A stretch of DNA of 64,000 bases from CBDFKY01 sp965248995 (GTDB lineage: Bacteria > Pseudomonadota > Alphaproteobacteria > Rickettsiales > UBA998), in NCBI GenBank assembly GCA_965248995.1, contig CBDFKY010000014.1, positions 62,001-126,000 of the forward strand, read 5' to 3'. Position numbers and translations under genes: made by a program. The notes under the pieces were generated by a model, which saw nothing but the letters and a program-made list of their open reading frames with translations, was not told where the DNA came from and made no database searches. Numbering within the stretch: position 1 is the first letter of the stretch; each line of letters begins with the position of its first letter. Shown here in pieces: positions 27,347 to 35,203 of this stretch.

Positions 27347-28147
27347 ATGAAGATGCAGGCTTTCCGGATGACCCGTTTTTCTCTACCCCATGACGCCTCT
27401 TCACTGCTGGGCAACGTCACCCACGCTTTCTTCACCCGTTCGGGAGGCGTGAGCGACGGCATATACGCCAGCCTGAACGCCGGCGTCGGTTCCGGTGACG
27501 ATCCGGCGCATGTGGAGGAAAACCGCCGCCGGCTGGCGGCCTTTTTCGGGTGCGGCACGAACCGGCTGGCGACGTTGAAACAGGTTCACAGCGCCACCTG
27601 CATCACCGTCGACGAGACCTATGAGCCCGCCAGTCGCCCGGAAGCGGACGCTCTCGCCACCCGCGAACCCGGCATCATCCTCGGCATCCTGACGGCGGAC
27701 TGCGTGCCCGTATTGCTGTATGACCCGGTGGCCCGCGTCATCGGCGCGGCCCACGCCGGCTGGAAGGGAGCGTTCGGCGGCGTAGCGGGTTCCACCGTGG
27801 AAGCGATGAGAACGCTGGGCAGCCAGCCTGCCGACATCGCTGCCGCCGTCGGCCCATCCATCCTGCAGACGAATTATGAGGTGGACTGTGCGTTCAGGGA
27901 GATGTTCCTCGCACAGAACCCCGTTTGGGAGCGGTTTTTCCTCCCCTCGCCCGCGCATCCTGCCACGCATTTCCTCTATGATAACCGTGCGTATGTGGAA
28001 CAGGCTCTTCGCGACGCGGGCATCAACCATATCGACCACCTCGCCAACGATACCTATGCGCAAGCCGACCGCTATTACAGTTTTCGCCGCGCCACTCATC
28101 ATGGTGAAGCGGATTACGGACGTCAGCTCTCAGCGATCATGCTTTAG
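27347..28147 (+). CDS. pgeF: PgeF (YfiH/laccase-domain) peptidoglycan editing factor
   Basis: 266 residues of the DUF152 family. Motifs seen are THAFFTRSGGVSDGIYASLN, TLKQVHSA, LGILTADCVPVLLYDP with the metal-ligand Cys, GAAHAGWKGAFGG with the metal-ligand His, and a C-terminal FRRATHHGEADYGRQ. Bacterial members remove wrongly incorporated serine-type muropeptides, and some relatives act on purine nucleosides. Several ATGs lie near the start; 27347 is preferred because the family begins shortly before a hydrophobic strand (RFSLPH). An upstream frame to 27260 overlaps the decayed gene and is rejected. It faces away from midA only by the inserted pseudogene. Confidence 0.83.
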   Translation: MKMQAFRMTRFSLPHDASSLLGNVTHAFFTRSGGVSDGIYASLNAGVGSGDDPAHVEENRRRLAAFFGCGTNRLATLKQVHSATCITVDETYEPASRPEADALATREPGIILGILTADCVPVLLYDPVARVIGAAHAGWKGAFGGVAGSTVEAMRTLGSQPADIAAAVGPSILQTNYEVDCAFREMFLAQNPVWERFFLPSPAHPATHFLYDNRAYVEQALRDAGINHIDHLANDTYAQADRYYSFRRATHHGEADYGRQLSAIML

Positions 28148-28237
28148 ATACAGCTATTTTAACAGCGGTTACTTATCGCATTGACCAGGATGATGTTTTA
28201 AATTATACTAATAATAATTAAAGCGGGAAAAAGCACA

Positions 28238-28714
28238 GTGCCGAAAGAACCTTATTACGATGTGCAAAATCCTATAATACCGGAAACATTAAAACGCACT
28301 TCGATCCATTTGGATTGCAATGAACCGGATAGCGGCTTTTTGCATCAGCAAATCACCGAAATAGCAACGCCGCTTGCTCCGATCATCAACAAAGTGGTGA
28401 GTACGCAGGAAGCTGCCCTTCGAAAAGCGGGTGTCGAAGGGATAAATGTCGTGACTTACGCCGATAAATACGAGGACCCCATCAAAAAAACCGTTATCAA
28501 ACCGGACGATACACAAATTCGCGAACTTATGACGAACGGGGAAATGAATGTCGGTGCAGAAAAAGTGATTATGCAAGCCATCGCTGCGCAATTAAAAGCT
28601 GCCGGTGTACAGGGCACGATCAGTATACAGGATCAGTATTCCCAATATACAAACTCGCCATCTCAAATCGTTATCACTACCGGTACGCTTAAACCTGTCG
28701 GCTATTGCCGGTAA
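28238..28714 (+). CDS. Hypothetical soluble protein
   Basis: 158 residues starting at GTG 28238 (MPKEPYYDVQ), preceded by GGGAAA. I do not recognise the family. The sequence is mixed alpha/beta with several charged segments and no signal peptide or membrane helix. Composition is somewhat richer in A/T than the surrounding housekeeping genes, which may mean a different origin. Two Cys residues (about 28 and 157) are far apart. It lies between pgeF and the convergent iscA, whose stop is 25 bp away. Confidence 0.55.
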   Translation: MPKEPYYDVQNPIIPETLKRTSIHLDCNEPDSGFLHQQITEIATPLAPIINKVVSTQEAALRKAGVEGINVVTYADKYEDPIKKTVIKPDDTQIRELMTNGEMNVGAEKVIMQAIAAQLKAAGVQGTISIQDQYSQYTNSPSQIVITTGTLKPVGYCR

Positions 28715-28738
28715 TGCAGGCCGGCGGAGGGGACACTC

Positions 28739-29074
28739 TCAGACGTGGAATGACTCACCGCATCCGCATTTGCCTTTTTCATTGGGATTGCGGAAGACGA
28801 ACCCGCTTTTGAACTTGTCTTCCTCGTAATCCATCACCGAGCCGATCAAAAACATCACGGCTTTAGGGTCGATCAGCACGCGCACGCCCTTTTCCTCCAC
28901 CACTTCGTCATAAGCGTTCACGGCGTCGGCATATTCGATATCGTAAGCCAGCCCGGAGCACCCGCGGGTTTTGATGCCGACGCGGATTCCTTGCGCAGGC
29001 TTGGCGCGTGCGGCCAGCAGCCCGAGAATTTTCTCAGCCGCATGGTCGGAAATGGAAAGCACGGAAGCCGGCAT
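28739..29074 (-). CDS. iscA: A-type iron-sulfur carrier (IscA/ErpA family)
   Basis: 111 residues with the HesB/IscA fold. The three conserved Cys are visible: TRGCSGLAY in the middle and CGCGES near the C-terminus, which coordinate iron or a [2Fe-2S] cluster. ISDHAAEKILGLLA is the usual N-terminal helix. A-type carriers deliver clusters to target enzymes. It follows iscU by 10 bp on the same strand, so the two form an operon. Neither iscS nor hscA/B adjoins it in this window. Distinguishing IscA from SufA or ErpA needs a phylogeny. Confidence 0.85.
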   Translation of the reverse strand: MPASVLSISDHAAEKILGLLAARAKPAQGIRVGIKTRGCSGLAYDIEYADAVNAYDEVVEEKGVRVLIDPKAVMFLIGSVMDYEEDKFKSGFVFRNPNEKGKCGCGESFHV

Positions 29075-29084
29075 CGCGAAGCTC

Positions 29085-29534
29085 CTAACCCGCCACCGGG
29101 ATGCCGGCCACCGCGGTGATGCGGTAATGTTCTTCCTTTTCCGCTTCGGAAAGCAGTCCGTGCTTCAGTTTATAATCACGCACCGCCGCCTTGATGGCGT
29201 CTTCCGCCAGCACGGAGCAATGGATTTTTACCGGCGGCAGAGAGAGATGCTGGGCGATTTCGGTATTTTTCAGCGCGATCGCCTCGTCGATGGTCTTGCC
29301 CCGCACCCATTCGGTGACGAGCGAGCTGGACGCGATGGCCGAGCCGCAGCCGAAGGTCTTGAAGCGCGCGTCTTCAATCACGCCGTCCTTGTTCACCTTG
29401 ATCTGCAGCTTCATCACGTCCCCGCAGGCGGGCGCACCGACGAGGCCGGTACCGACATCGACGTCGTCCTTGTCCAGCGCACCGACATTGCGCGGATTAT
29501 TGTAATGATCCATCAATTTTTCACTGTACGCCAT
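29085..29534 (-). CDS. iscU: Iron-sulfur scaffold protein IscU
   Basis: 149 residues of the NifU-N/IscU family. Cluster-binding Cys are in GAPACGDVMKL, FGCGSAIASSS and IHCSVLAEDA, and the LPPVK motif just before the last Cys is the HscA-binding site. That motif marks IscU rather than SufU. The Asp in ACGD supports cluster transfer. The start is set at MAYSEKLMDHY (29534); an extra MRSD extension is possible. It forms a short operon with iscA. The cysteine desulfurase is not next to it, and its upstream neighbour is tRNA-Tyr on the opposite strand. Confidence 0.9.
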   Translation of the reverse strand: MAYSEKLMDHYNNPRNVGALDKDDVDVGTGLVGAPACGDVMKLQIKVNKDGVIEDARFKTFGCGSAIASSSLVTEWVRGKTIDEAIALKNTEIAQHLSLPPVKIHCSVLAEDAIKAAVRDYKLKHGLLSEAEKEEHYRITAVAGIPVAG

Positions 29535-29666
29535 GTCGCTCCGCACGTCCGTGCATTTCTATAAATAAGATGAATAGAATATAAGGGTTTTTACGCGCGA
29601 ACGCAAGGGATCTCAAGGAGAAATCGCGCATACGCGCAAGGAACCGCATCTTTCGTTCGGATTTTG

Positions 29667-29695
29667 TTGACTTGGGCGGTGATTATAGGCTAGCA
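29667..29695 (+). promoter_or_regulatory. Possible tRNA-Tyr promoter
   Basis: TTGACT at 29667-29672 matches the alphaproteobacterial -35 box. After a 17-bp spacer CTAGCA (29690-29695) is a weak -10 candidate, about 35 bp before the tRNA. The -10 match is poor, so this is tentative. Confidence 0.35.
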
Positions 29696-29729
29696 AGCCA
29701 TACTTGTCTTTTTGCATCACGCAAACGCT

Positions 29730-29815
29730 GGAGGGGTGGCTGAGCGGTCAAAAGCAGCGGACTGTAAATCCGCCCTCGTATGAGTACGCAGGTTCAAATC
29801 CTGCCCCCTCCACCA
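29730..29815 (+). tRNA. tRNA-Tyr (anticodon GTA), CCA encoded
   Basis: An 86-nt class II tRNA with a long variable arm. The acceptor arms GGAGGGG and CCCCTCC pair exactly, the anticodon stem-loop is GCGGA-CTGTAAA-TCCGC with GTA at the anticodon, the T arm carries GGTTCAAATCC, and ACCA closes the 3' end. It reads tyrosine codons. Confidence 0.96.
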
Positions 29816-29933
29816 CGCTTCGCCCCGATGGGGCTACGCGTGGCGCAGCCACGGGGAGCACCAGCGACTTGGGCGAAGCAGTGTCCGGCGAAGCCTTTTG
29901 GCGTAGACGGGCTGGTGCAACAGGAGCAATATT

Positions 29934-30175
29934 ATGTGGTATGTTTATATTATCCGAAGCATCAACCATCCTGATTAGGAGTATACCGGCGCAAGTGAAG
30001 ATTTAAAGCAACGCTTATCAGATCATAATTCCGGAAGTCTACTCATACCGCTAAATTTGCTCCATGGGAGCTAGTTTGGTATTGTGCCTTTCCAGATAAA
30101 TATAAGGCGCTGGAATTTGAGAAATATTTAAAATCCCATTCCGGTAGGGCATTTGCTAAAAAGAGACTAAAATGA
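29934..30175 (+). pseudogene. Degenerate GIY-YIG nuclease gene
   Basis: The frame from ATG 29934 reads MWYVYIIRSINHPD, then a TAG stop, then EYTGASEDLKQRLSDHNSG, which is the GIY-YIG core (YVYII...YTGAS...LKQRL..HN.G). About base 30047 the reading shifts to another frame that continues AKFAPWELVWYCAFPDKYKA and ends KSHSGRAFAKKRLK. This is the small single-domain GIY-YIG (UvrC-N-like, YhbQ) family, about 80 residues. One stop and one frameshift make it a pseudogene. Interior G/C-rich palindromic DNA (29816-29930) separates it from tRNA-Tyr. A repeat copy begins 16 bp after it. Confidence 0.75.
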
Positions 30176-30190
30176 AAATCCGCACCATAT

Positions 30191-30307
30191 TATAGTCATT
30201 CCGATTTAAAACCGTACGGTTTTAATCGGATAAAATGACTATAAACCTATAATTTATAGTGTTTTTATCCGAAAATTTTCGTACGAAAATTATTCGGAAA
30301 CACTATA
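30191..30307 (-). repeat. Bipartite palindromic element, copy B
   Basis: 117 bp with TATA at both ends and the same two-hairpin order as copy A. It lies between the GIY-YIG pseudogene and the VOC pseudogene, apparently replacing the 5' end of the latter. Confidence 0.92.
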
Positions 30308-30341
30308 TCTGAAATCTGCTGACATCACTGGGTAATGCGGT

Positions 30342-30747
30342 TTCTGGAGTCAACTTTTCGAAGTTGCGCCACATAAAGATTTTGAAGATTGGAAAGAAAT
30401 ATGGTGCGGCAATATTCGTCTTGGCTTTGTAAAGCTTGATGAAAATAATAGCGGATCAAATTGCGTACCCGTTTTTGAATTCGAAGATGATACGCTCGAT
30501 ACTTTAGTGTTTCCGAATAATTTCCGTACGGAAATTTTCGGATAAAAACACTATAAAATATATGGTTATAGTCATTTTATCCGACAAAAACCGTACGGTT
30601 TTTAGTCGGAATGACTATTATATAAAGCGTGCGATAGAATTAGGCGCGACGATGATTGAGGATGGACGGAACAATCCAAAATTACTTTCGGCTGTAATGC
30701 GCGATCCTTTTGGCAATGAATTTGAGCTTAGCAAATTTCAGGATTAA
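30342..30747 (+). pseudogene. VOC-family gene broken by a palindromic element
   Basis: The left part reads FWSQLFEVAPHKDFEDWKEI and continues to FEFEDDTLDTL before entering element copy C, where it stops. After the element the right part reads YIKRAIELGATMIEDGRNNP and ends AVMRDPFGNEFELSKFQD, the usual VOC C-terminus with a metal-ligand Glu. Together they form one glyoxalase/bleomycin-resistance-type domain of about 110 residues. No intact start is visible, because copy B sits directly upstream and an in-frame stop lies just after it. The gene is therefore flanked and split by two copies of the same repeat and is not expected to make a functional protein. Confidence 0.72.
30504..30619 (+). 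repeat. Bipartite palindromic element, copy C
   Basis: About 116 bp in the opposite orientation to copy B, inserted within the VOC gene. Its first hairpin core is TTCCGTACGGAA and its second is AACCGTACGGTT. Base changes in one arm are matched in the other when compared with copies E and F. Confidence 0.92.
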
Positions 30748-30911
30748 ATGGCTAGGTATTTGTAAAATAAGCAATCTCATCTCAGGACAGGTTCTGAACG
30801 TATCAACCAGCCCCCACCATCTTTTGTTTGCGCGTAGCCGCCACACCAACCCTACGCGCATGCTTACGGTTCAAGGATTGTCCTTTCACCTCCACCACTG
30901 CACGGACGGCC

Positions 30912-31343
30912 ATGGCCTTACACATCACGCATGAACGCAACCCCGCCGGTCCGGCGCCCGATGAAATGGAGCGCGCGCTGGAAGTCTATAATGCTTCGGT
31001 CGCCGGCAGCCATGACCGTGAAACGGTGCTGCTGACCGCTCGTGACGATCAGGGAATCCTGCAGGCTGGTCTTAAAGGAACGATGGGATGGAACTGGCGG
31101 ATGGTGACGATTCTGTGGGTGGGTGAGACTTACCGGCGGAAGGGGGTTGGTTCCCTGCTTCTGCAGCAGGCGGAGGAAAAAGCGAAGGCATACGGATGCA
31201 CGGGCGTGTTTCTGGATACGCACAGTTTTCAGGCACCTGAATTTTATCAAAAACAGGGTTATAGCGAATTCGGCAGGCTCGAAAATTTCCCGCCGGCCAT
31301 GCGCGACTCTATTTTACCAAATCGCTTTAGCTACCCGTCCTGA
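30912..31343 (+). CDS. GNAT-family N-acetyltransferase
   Basis: 143 residues with a clear GNAT core: a strand ending in TILWVGETYRRKGVGSLLLQ, where R-R-K-G-V-G is the acetyl-CoA pyrophosphate loop, then AEEKAKAYGCTGVFLDTHSF, APEFYQKQGYSEFG and a closing strand. The preferred start is ATG 30912, since the upstream frame to 30828 has no matching sequence. The substrate is unknown. It is a lone gene between the VOC pseudogene and a convergent acid phosphatase. Confidence 0.82.
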   Translation: MALHITHERNPAGPAPDEMERALEVYNASVAGSHDRETVLLTARDDQGILQAGLKGTMGWNWRMVTILWVGETYRRKGVGSLLLQQAEEKAKAYGCTGVFLDTHSFQAPEFYQKQGYSEFGRLENFPPAMRDSILPNRFSYPS

Positions 31344-31368
31344 ACAGGCAGGATGGCGGGCAAAACTC

Positions 31369-32070
31369 CTACTTCACCACGCGTTTTACCACCTGCTCTT
31401 CCCGTGCTGCCTGCAACTCCTTCTGAAACTCTGAGTTCTGCAACAACCCGCCCACCACCAGCAGGGCCAGTTGCCGCCCGCCGTCCAGATCGTTGGGGTA
31501 ATGCATGCCCACCAGCACCCGATGCCGGGCGATCCGTTCGGCGTGGCGGTAGAACTCGTCGCTTTCTTCGGGCAGCAGCAGGGAGAGCAGGTGCGCCCAG
31601 ACGTAGCCGGCGGCGGTGTGTCCGCTCGGATAGGAAGGGTTGGTATGCGGTTCGATCAACGGTTTGACACGCTTGTCCGCGAGATAAGGCCGCGGCATGT
31701 TCCAGTAATCCTTGACGGTTTCACCTATGCCGAACGTCGTTTTGCCGGCACGGTCGAGCAGGTGGTAGAGGGCGGGGAACTTTTCCCGCACCAAGGCCGG
31801 GTCCGTGGTAAGCGCGATCATTTCGGGAGTCATGATCCGCTCATCCGCGGCGGCTTTCACTTCCTTCGCGTCGGCGTGGGTCTGCAGGCGGATCATGGTC
31901 CCGATCTCCTGTTTCCAGGCATCGCTGCCGACCGCATGGGGTTTGGCGAGCAGCGTCGGGGGGATGGATTTAGGGGGCAGATAAGGATCGACGGCGTGGG
32001 CGGACGTGGCCGTGAACAAAATCAGGACCGCCCATATCCGGAAAAATGAACGCGTTTTCAGTGTTTTCAT
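31369..32070 (-). CDS. PhoN-like class A acid phosphatase (PAP2 superfamily)
   Basis: 233 residues with a signal peptide ending TSAHA at about 26, so it is periplasmic. The three-part phosphatase signature is intact: KDYWNMPRP (K-x6-RP), PSYPSGHT (PSGH) and RHRVLVGMHYPND (R-x5-H-x3-D), which hold the catalytic His. Class A enzymes hydrolyse many phosphomonoesters at acidic pH. ATG 32070 is preceded by AAGGAACAGGG, a good ribosome site; the longer frame to 32106 is not needed. It is a single gene followed upstream by a decayed palindromic element. No phosphate-regulation box was recognised. Confidence 0.86.
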   Translation of the reverse strand: MKTLKTRSFFRIWAVLILFTATSAHAVDPYLPPKSIPPTLLAKPHAVGSDAWKQEIGTMIRLQTHADAKEVKAAADERIMTPEMIALTTDPALVREKFPALYHLLDRAGKTTFGIGETVKDYWNMPRPYLADKRVKPLIEPHTNPSYPSGHTAAGYVWAHLLSLLLPEESDEFYRHAERIARHRVLVGMHYPNDLDGGRQLALLVVGGLLQNSEFQKELQAAREEQVVKRVVK

Positions 32071-32091
32071 ACCCTGTTCCTTCCGTGATGC

Positions 32092-32191
32092 TATCAGTCG
32101 TTCCAAGAAAAAAATTTATTTCGCTCGGATAAAACGACTATACTTACATAATTGACGGTGCATTTATCCAGACAATTTTTGAAACATTATC
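32092..32191. repeat. Decayed relative of the bipartite palindromic element
   Basis: GTCGTTCC at 32096 pairs with CGGATAAAACGAC ending near 32143, keeping the ATAA bulge typical of the intact element. A second, more eroded half (GGTGCATTTATCCA to AAACATTAT) follows at about 32158-32191. It lies upstream of the acid phosphatase. Confidence 0.55.
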
Positions 32192-32195
32192 TCTT

Positions 32196-32355
32196 AGAAC
32201 CAGTCACGTAAACCTTTTTAGGCTAGCGAAAATGGTTGATTTGCGAGACTCGAAGCGCAGTGTACTTAAGGTACATGAGGCGGGGGGCCGCCCCCATCGA
32301 ATCGCAGTAAATTGACCGTTTGCAGCTGCATAAAAGGGTTTACGTGACTGGTTCT
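32196..32355. repeat. Family 2 palindromic repeat, copy 1 (160 bp)
   Basis: The outer arms AGAACCAGTCACGTAAA (32196-32212) and TTTACGTGACTGGTTCT (32339-32355) are perfect reverse complements. The interior contains CTTAAGGTACATGAG and a second imperfect inverted pair. This copy has an 18-bp G/C-rich insert in the centre relative to the copy at 52615-52759. Confidence 0.85.
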
Positions 32356-32419
32356 TAAAAAATCGTTCCGAAGCCGTGTAAGGGATGACGTATCCTGATC
32401 CGTTGCGCGAAGCGTGCGC

Positions 32420-35158
32420 TCACGCCGGTACTTTCTTTTCGGTGTAATGTTTGAGCTTGTCGCCCAGCTCGTCGAAATTGACCGGCTTGGCGATGTAGTC
32501 GTCCATACCGATGGACAGGCAGCGTTCCCGGTCACCGGCCAGCGCGTGGGCGGTCATGCCGATGATGGTGGTGTGAGAGGCACCGCTCGCCGCTTCGTGT
32601 GCGCGGATCGTCTGGGTGGCTTCGAAGCCGTTCATGCCGGGCATCTGCACGTCCATCAGGATGACGGCATACTCCGCCTGCGCGGCTTTTTCCACCGCCT
32701 CATGGCCGCTGCGGGCGATGTCGTAGCCATAGCCCAGATCCTCGATATAGGTGGTGGCGACCAGGATGTTGGGTTCGTAATCTTCCACAAGCAGCAAGCG
32801 CGGTCCAACGGTTACCGGTGAGATTCCATACGCGCTCCCGGCATTTGGAATGGGTGGAATGGTTGCCTGCGGCAGGTAGAGACGGATACTGAATTCGGAG
32901 CCTTTGCCGAGTGTGCTGGTCACGGAGATATCGCCTCCCATCGCTTCGGTCAGCATCTTGGTGATGGACAGGCCGAGCCCCGTCCCGCCGTATTTACGGG
33001 AAATGGAGCTATCCCCTTGCGCGAACTTATGGAAGATCACGTCTATTTTCTCGGGCGCGATGCCGATGCCGGTATCACGCACCTGCAGGGTCAGCTTGTC
33101 GATAGCGGGCTCGGCGCTCGCTTCCCGCAGGATGGAGAGGTGGATATGTCCCGCCTCCGTGAATTTCAGCGCGTTGCTGCAGAGATTGAGAATGACCTGG
33201 CGGATGCGGTTGGGATCCCCGATAAAGGTGATTCCTTCTATCGCCGCAGCTTCCAGATGGAAGCCGACGCCTTTTTCCCGTGCCCGCACCAACATCATGC
33301 CGACGATTTCCTCAAGCAAGGCCAGCAGGCTGAAAGGAATCGCCTCCAGCTCCAGGCTGCGGCTTTCGATCTTGGAGATATCCAGCAGATCGTTGATCAG
33401 CGCCAGCAGTCCGTCGGCGCTGAATTGCAGGGTCTTGATGCATTCGCGCTGCCGGTCGGTCAGCGGACGGCTCTCCGCGAGGATGTGGGAGAGCCCCATC
33501 ACCGCGTTCATCGGCGTGCGGATCTCATGGCTCATGGTGGCGAGGAACTCGGACTTGGCGAGATTGGCCTGCTGGGCGCTCATTTTCTCGCTCTCCAGCA
33601 GCATGGCGGCGATGCTGCGCGCCGTCTCCATATCATCGACGGACCACGGCACGGCGCGATGCTCCACATGTTGTTTCCACAGCGCGAAGGAACTGCGGGG
33701 CGTCAGGCGATATCCCCCCGTGGTGAGCTCCAGCGGTTTTTCGGGATTGCCCGCCCAATCCACCTCCTCTACCATGGCACGGCGGAACCAGATGGCGTAA
33801 TCCTGGCTTTTCAGACTGATAGGGACGGCAAGAATACCTCCGGTAAGGTTTTCCAGTACCGGTATTCCCTTGAAATGCATACGGGCGTCATGGGTCGAGA
33901 ACATCGTCTCCCCGCCCTGTTGCTTAAGCCACTCCAGCAACGTGGCGATGACTTCGGGGGAAGGCGCATCCCCGTAACGCAGGACATGAACGTACGCCTT
34001 GACGACCAGCGCACTGGAATCCAGCGCCTCTATCGCAAGGACATGCGAATCCTCCAGCAGGCGGGTGATGCTGCTGTGCTTATCGAGGGCGAAGGACATT
34101 TTCTTGATCAGTTCCTCTCTGCGGGTGTGCGCCTCCCGCTTGGCGACGTCCTGCAGGGTGGAGAGATGGGCGGAAAAGATATGCCCCATGATTTCCGAGA
34201 CGTGGCGCACCGCGAACGGCACGTAGAGCGGGGTGCGGTGATGGCAGGCGATCAATCCCCATAATCTGCCGTTCTGGAGGATGGAAATGGACATCGACGC
34301 CTTGACGTCGATATTGTCGAGATACTGGATATGCACGGGCGAAACGCTGCGCAGCGCCGACAGGCTGAGGTCCAGCGGCGCGCCCGTCGCCGGATTCAGG
34401 ACGGGAAGGATGTCCACGGGCCGATAGTCGATATTGGCGATGAGGCGGAGGTAATTCTGCGTATACAGCCTGCGCGCCTGTTCCGGGATGTCGGAAGAAG
34501 GGAAATGCAGCCCTTTATAGCTCGGCATGAAGTCGGCCCGCGATTCGGCCACCACTTCGCCGTGCCAGTCGGCGTCGAACCGGTATAATTTAACACGGTC
34601 GAAACCGGTAACGCTGCGGATCGAGCGGGTCACATGGTCGAACGTCGCCTCCGAGGTCGTGGCATAATGCATGCCGATGGCGAAATTACGCAGCCCGTCA
34701 TTGTAGAGCGCCGAGTGATTGATGATGGCCGCCACCGGTTCCCATTCGACGACGATGCTCTGCCCCACCTGATGGGCGATGGCGTCGTAGATCCCGTGGG
34801 CGTTACGGATAACGGTGGACTGGATCGGCTGGCGTACCTCTTCGCTCTTGAGCTCCATGAGGATGTTCCACGGTTCCTCTTCGATGAACTCGCGCACGTT
34901 CCTGCCTAAGCACGCTTGTGCCGGCACGCCGAGAAACGCCTCGGCGTTGGCGCTGATCTGTTCGATATCACCGTTCAGCGAGCAGACCATCAGCATACCG
35001 TGCGGCTGGATGGAGCCCGGCACGTGGATCGGCTCCTGTGCGCAGGCGTCCAGCGCTTCTTTCATGTCTTTTTCGGTAAAGACATCACGGGGCTTAATCG
35101 AATCTTTATGCATGGCACTATAAGAAGCAAGGGGATGGTAACTTCTGATACTAGACAT
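32420..35158 (-). CDS. Bacteriophytochrome hybrid histidine kinase
   Basis: 912 residues: PAS (about 30-145), GAF (about 150-325) with the FPSSDIPEQARRLY chromophore motif, PHY (about 340-510) with the tongue motif TPRSSF, a HisKA domain with H544 (ATMSHEIRTPMN), a HATPase (N-box SNALKFT, G-box DTGIGI, GGTGLGL) and a C-terminal receiver with Asp836. Cys39 in DACAQEPIHVPGSIQPHG sits where biliverdin is covalently bound. It would sense red/far-red light and pass phosphate within the protein. A start at Met16 (35113) is possible and would clear the 24-bp palindrome. A heme oxygenase gene nearby supplies the chromophore. The divergent neighbour is a CRP/FNR regulator. Confidence 0.93.
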   Translation of the reverse strand: MSSIRSYHPLASYSAMHKDSIKPRDVFTEKDMKEALDACAQEPIHVPGSIQPHGMLMVCSLNGDIEQISANAEAFLGVPAQACLGRNVREFIEEEPWNILMELKSEEVRQPIQSTVIRNAHGIYDAIAHQVGQSIVVEWEPVAAIINHSALYNDGLRNFAIGMHYATTSEATFDHVTRSIRSVTGFDRVKLYRFDADWHGEVVAESRADFMPSYKGLHFPSSDIPEQARRLYTQNYLRLIANIDYRPVDILPVLNPATGAPLDLSLSALRSVSPVHIQYLDNIDVKASMSISILQNGRLWGLIACHHRTPLYVPFAVRHVSEIMGHIFSAHLSTLQDVAKREAHTRREELIKKMSFALDKHSSITRLLEDSHVLAIEALDSSALVVKAYVHVLRYGDAPSPEVIATLLEWLKQQGGETMFSTHDARMHFKGIPVLENLTGGILAVPISLKSQDYAIWFRRAMVEEVDWAGNPEKPLELTTGGYRLTPRSSFALWKQHVEHRAVPWSVDDMETARSIAAMLLESEKMSAQQANLAKSEFLATMSHEIRTPMNAVMGLSHILAESRPLTDRQRECIKTLQFSADGLLALINDLLDISKIESRSLELEAIPFSLLALLEEIVGMMLVRAREKGVGFHLEAAAIEGITFIGDPNRIRQVILNLCSNALKFTEAGHIHLSILREASAEPAIDKLTLQVRDTGIGIAPEKIDVIFHKFAQGDSSISRKYGGTGLGLSITKMLTEAMGGDISVTSTLGKGSEFSIRLYLPQATIPPIPNAGSAYGISPVTVGPRLLLVEDYEPNILVATTYIEDLGYGYDIARSGHEAVEKAAQAEYAVILMDVQMPGMNGFEATQTIRAHEAASGASHTTIIGMTAHALAGDRERCLSIGMDDYIAKPVNFDELGDKLKHYTEKKVPA

Positions 35159-35169
35159 AATGCATCATT

Positions 35170-35193
35170 TGTATGTTCACATGTGAACGTACA
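35170..35193. promoter_or_regulatory. 24-bp palindrome between phytochrome and CRP-like genes
   Basis: A 14-bp perfect core GTTCACATGTGAAC (35174-35187) is extended by TGTA and TACA on the two sides with one mismatched pair. It lies 12 bp upstream of the phytochrome start and 11 bp upstream of the CRP-like start. The size and symmetry suit a CRP/FNR-dimer operator and suggest autoregulation and control of the phytochrome. Confidence 0.6.
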
Positions 35194-35203
35194 TCTAAAC
35201 GAA

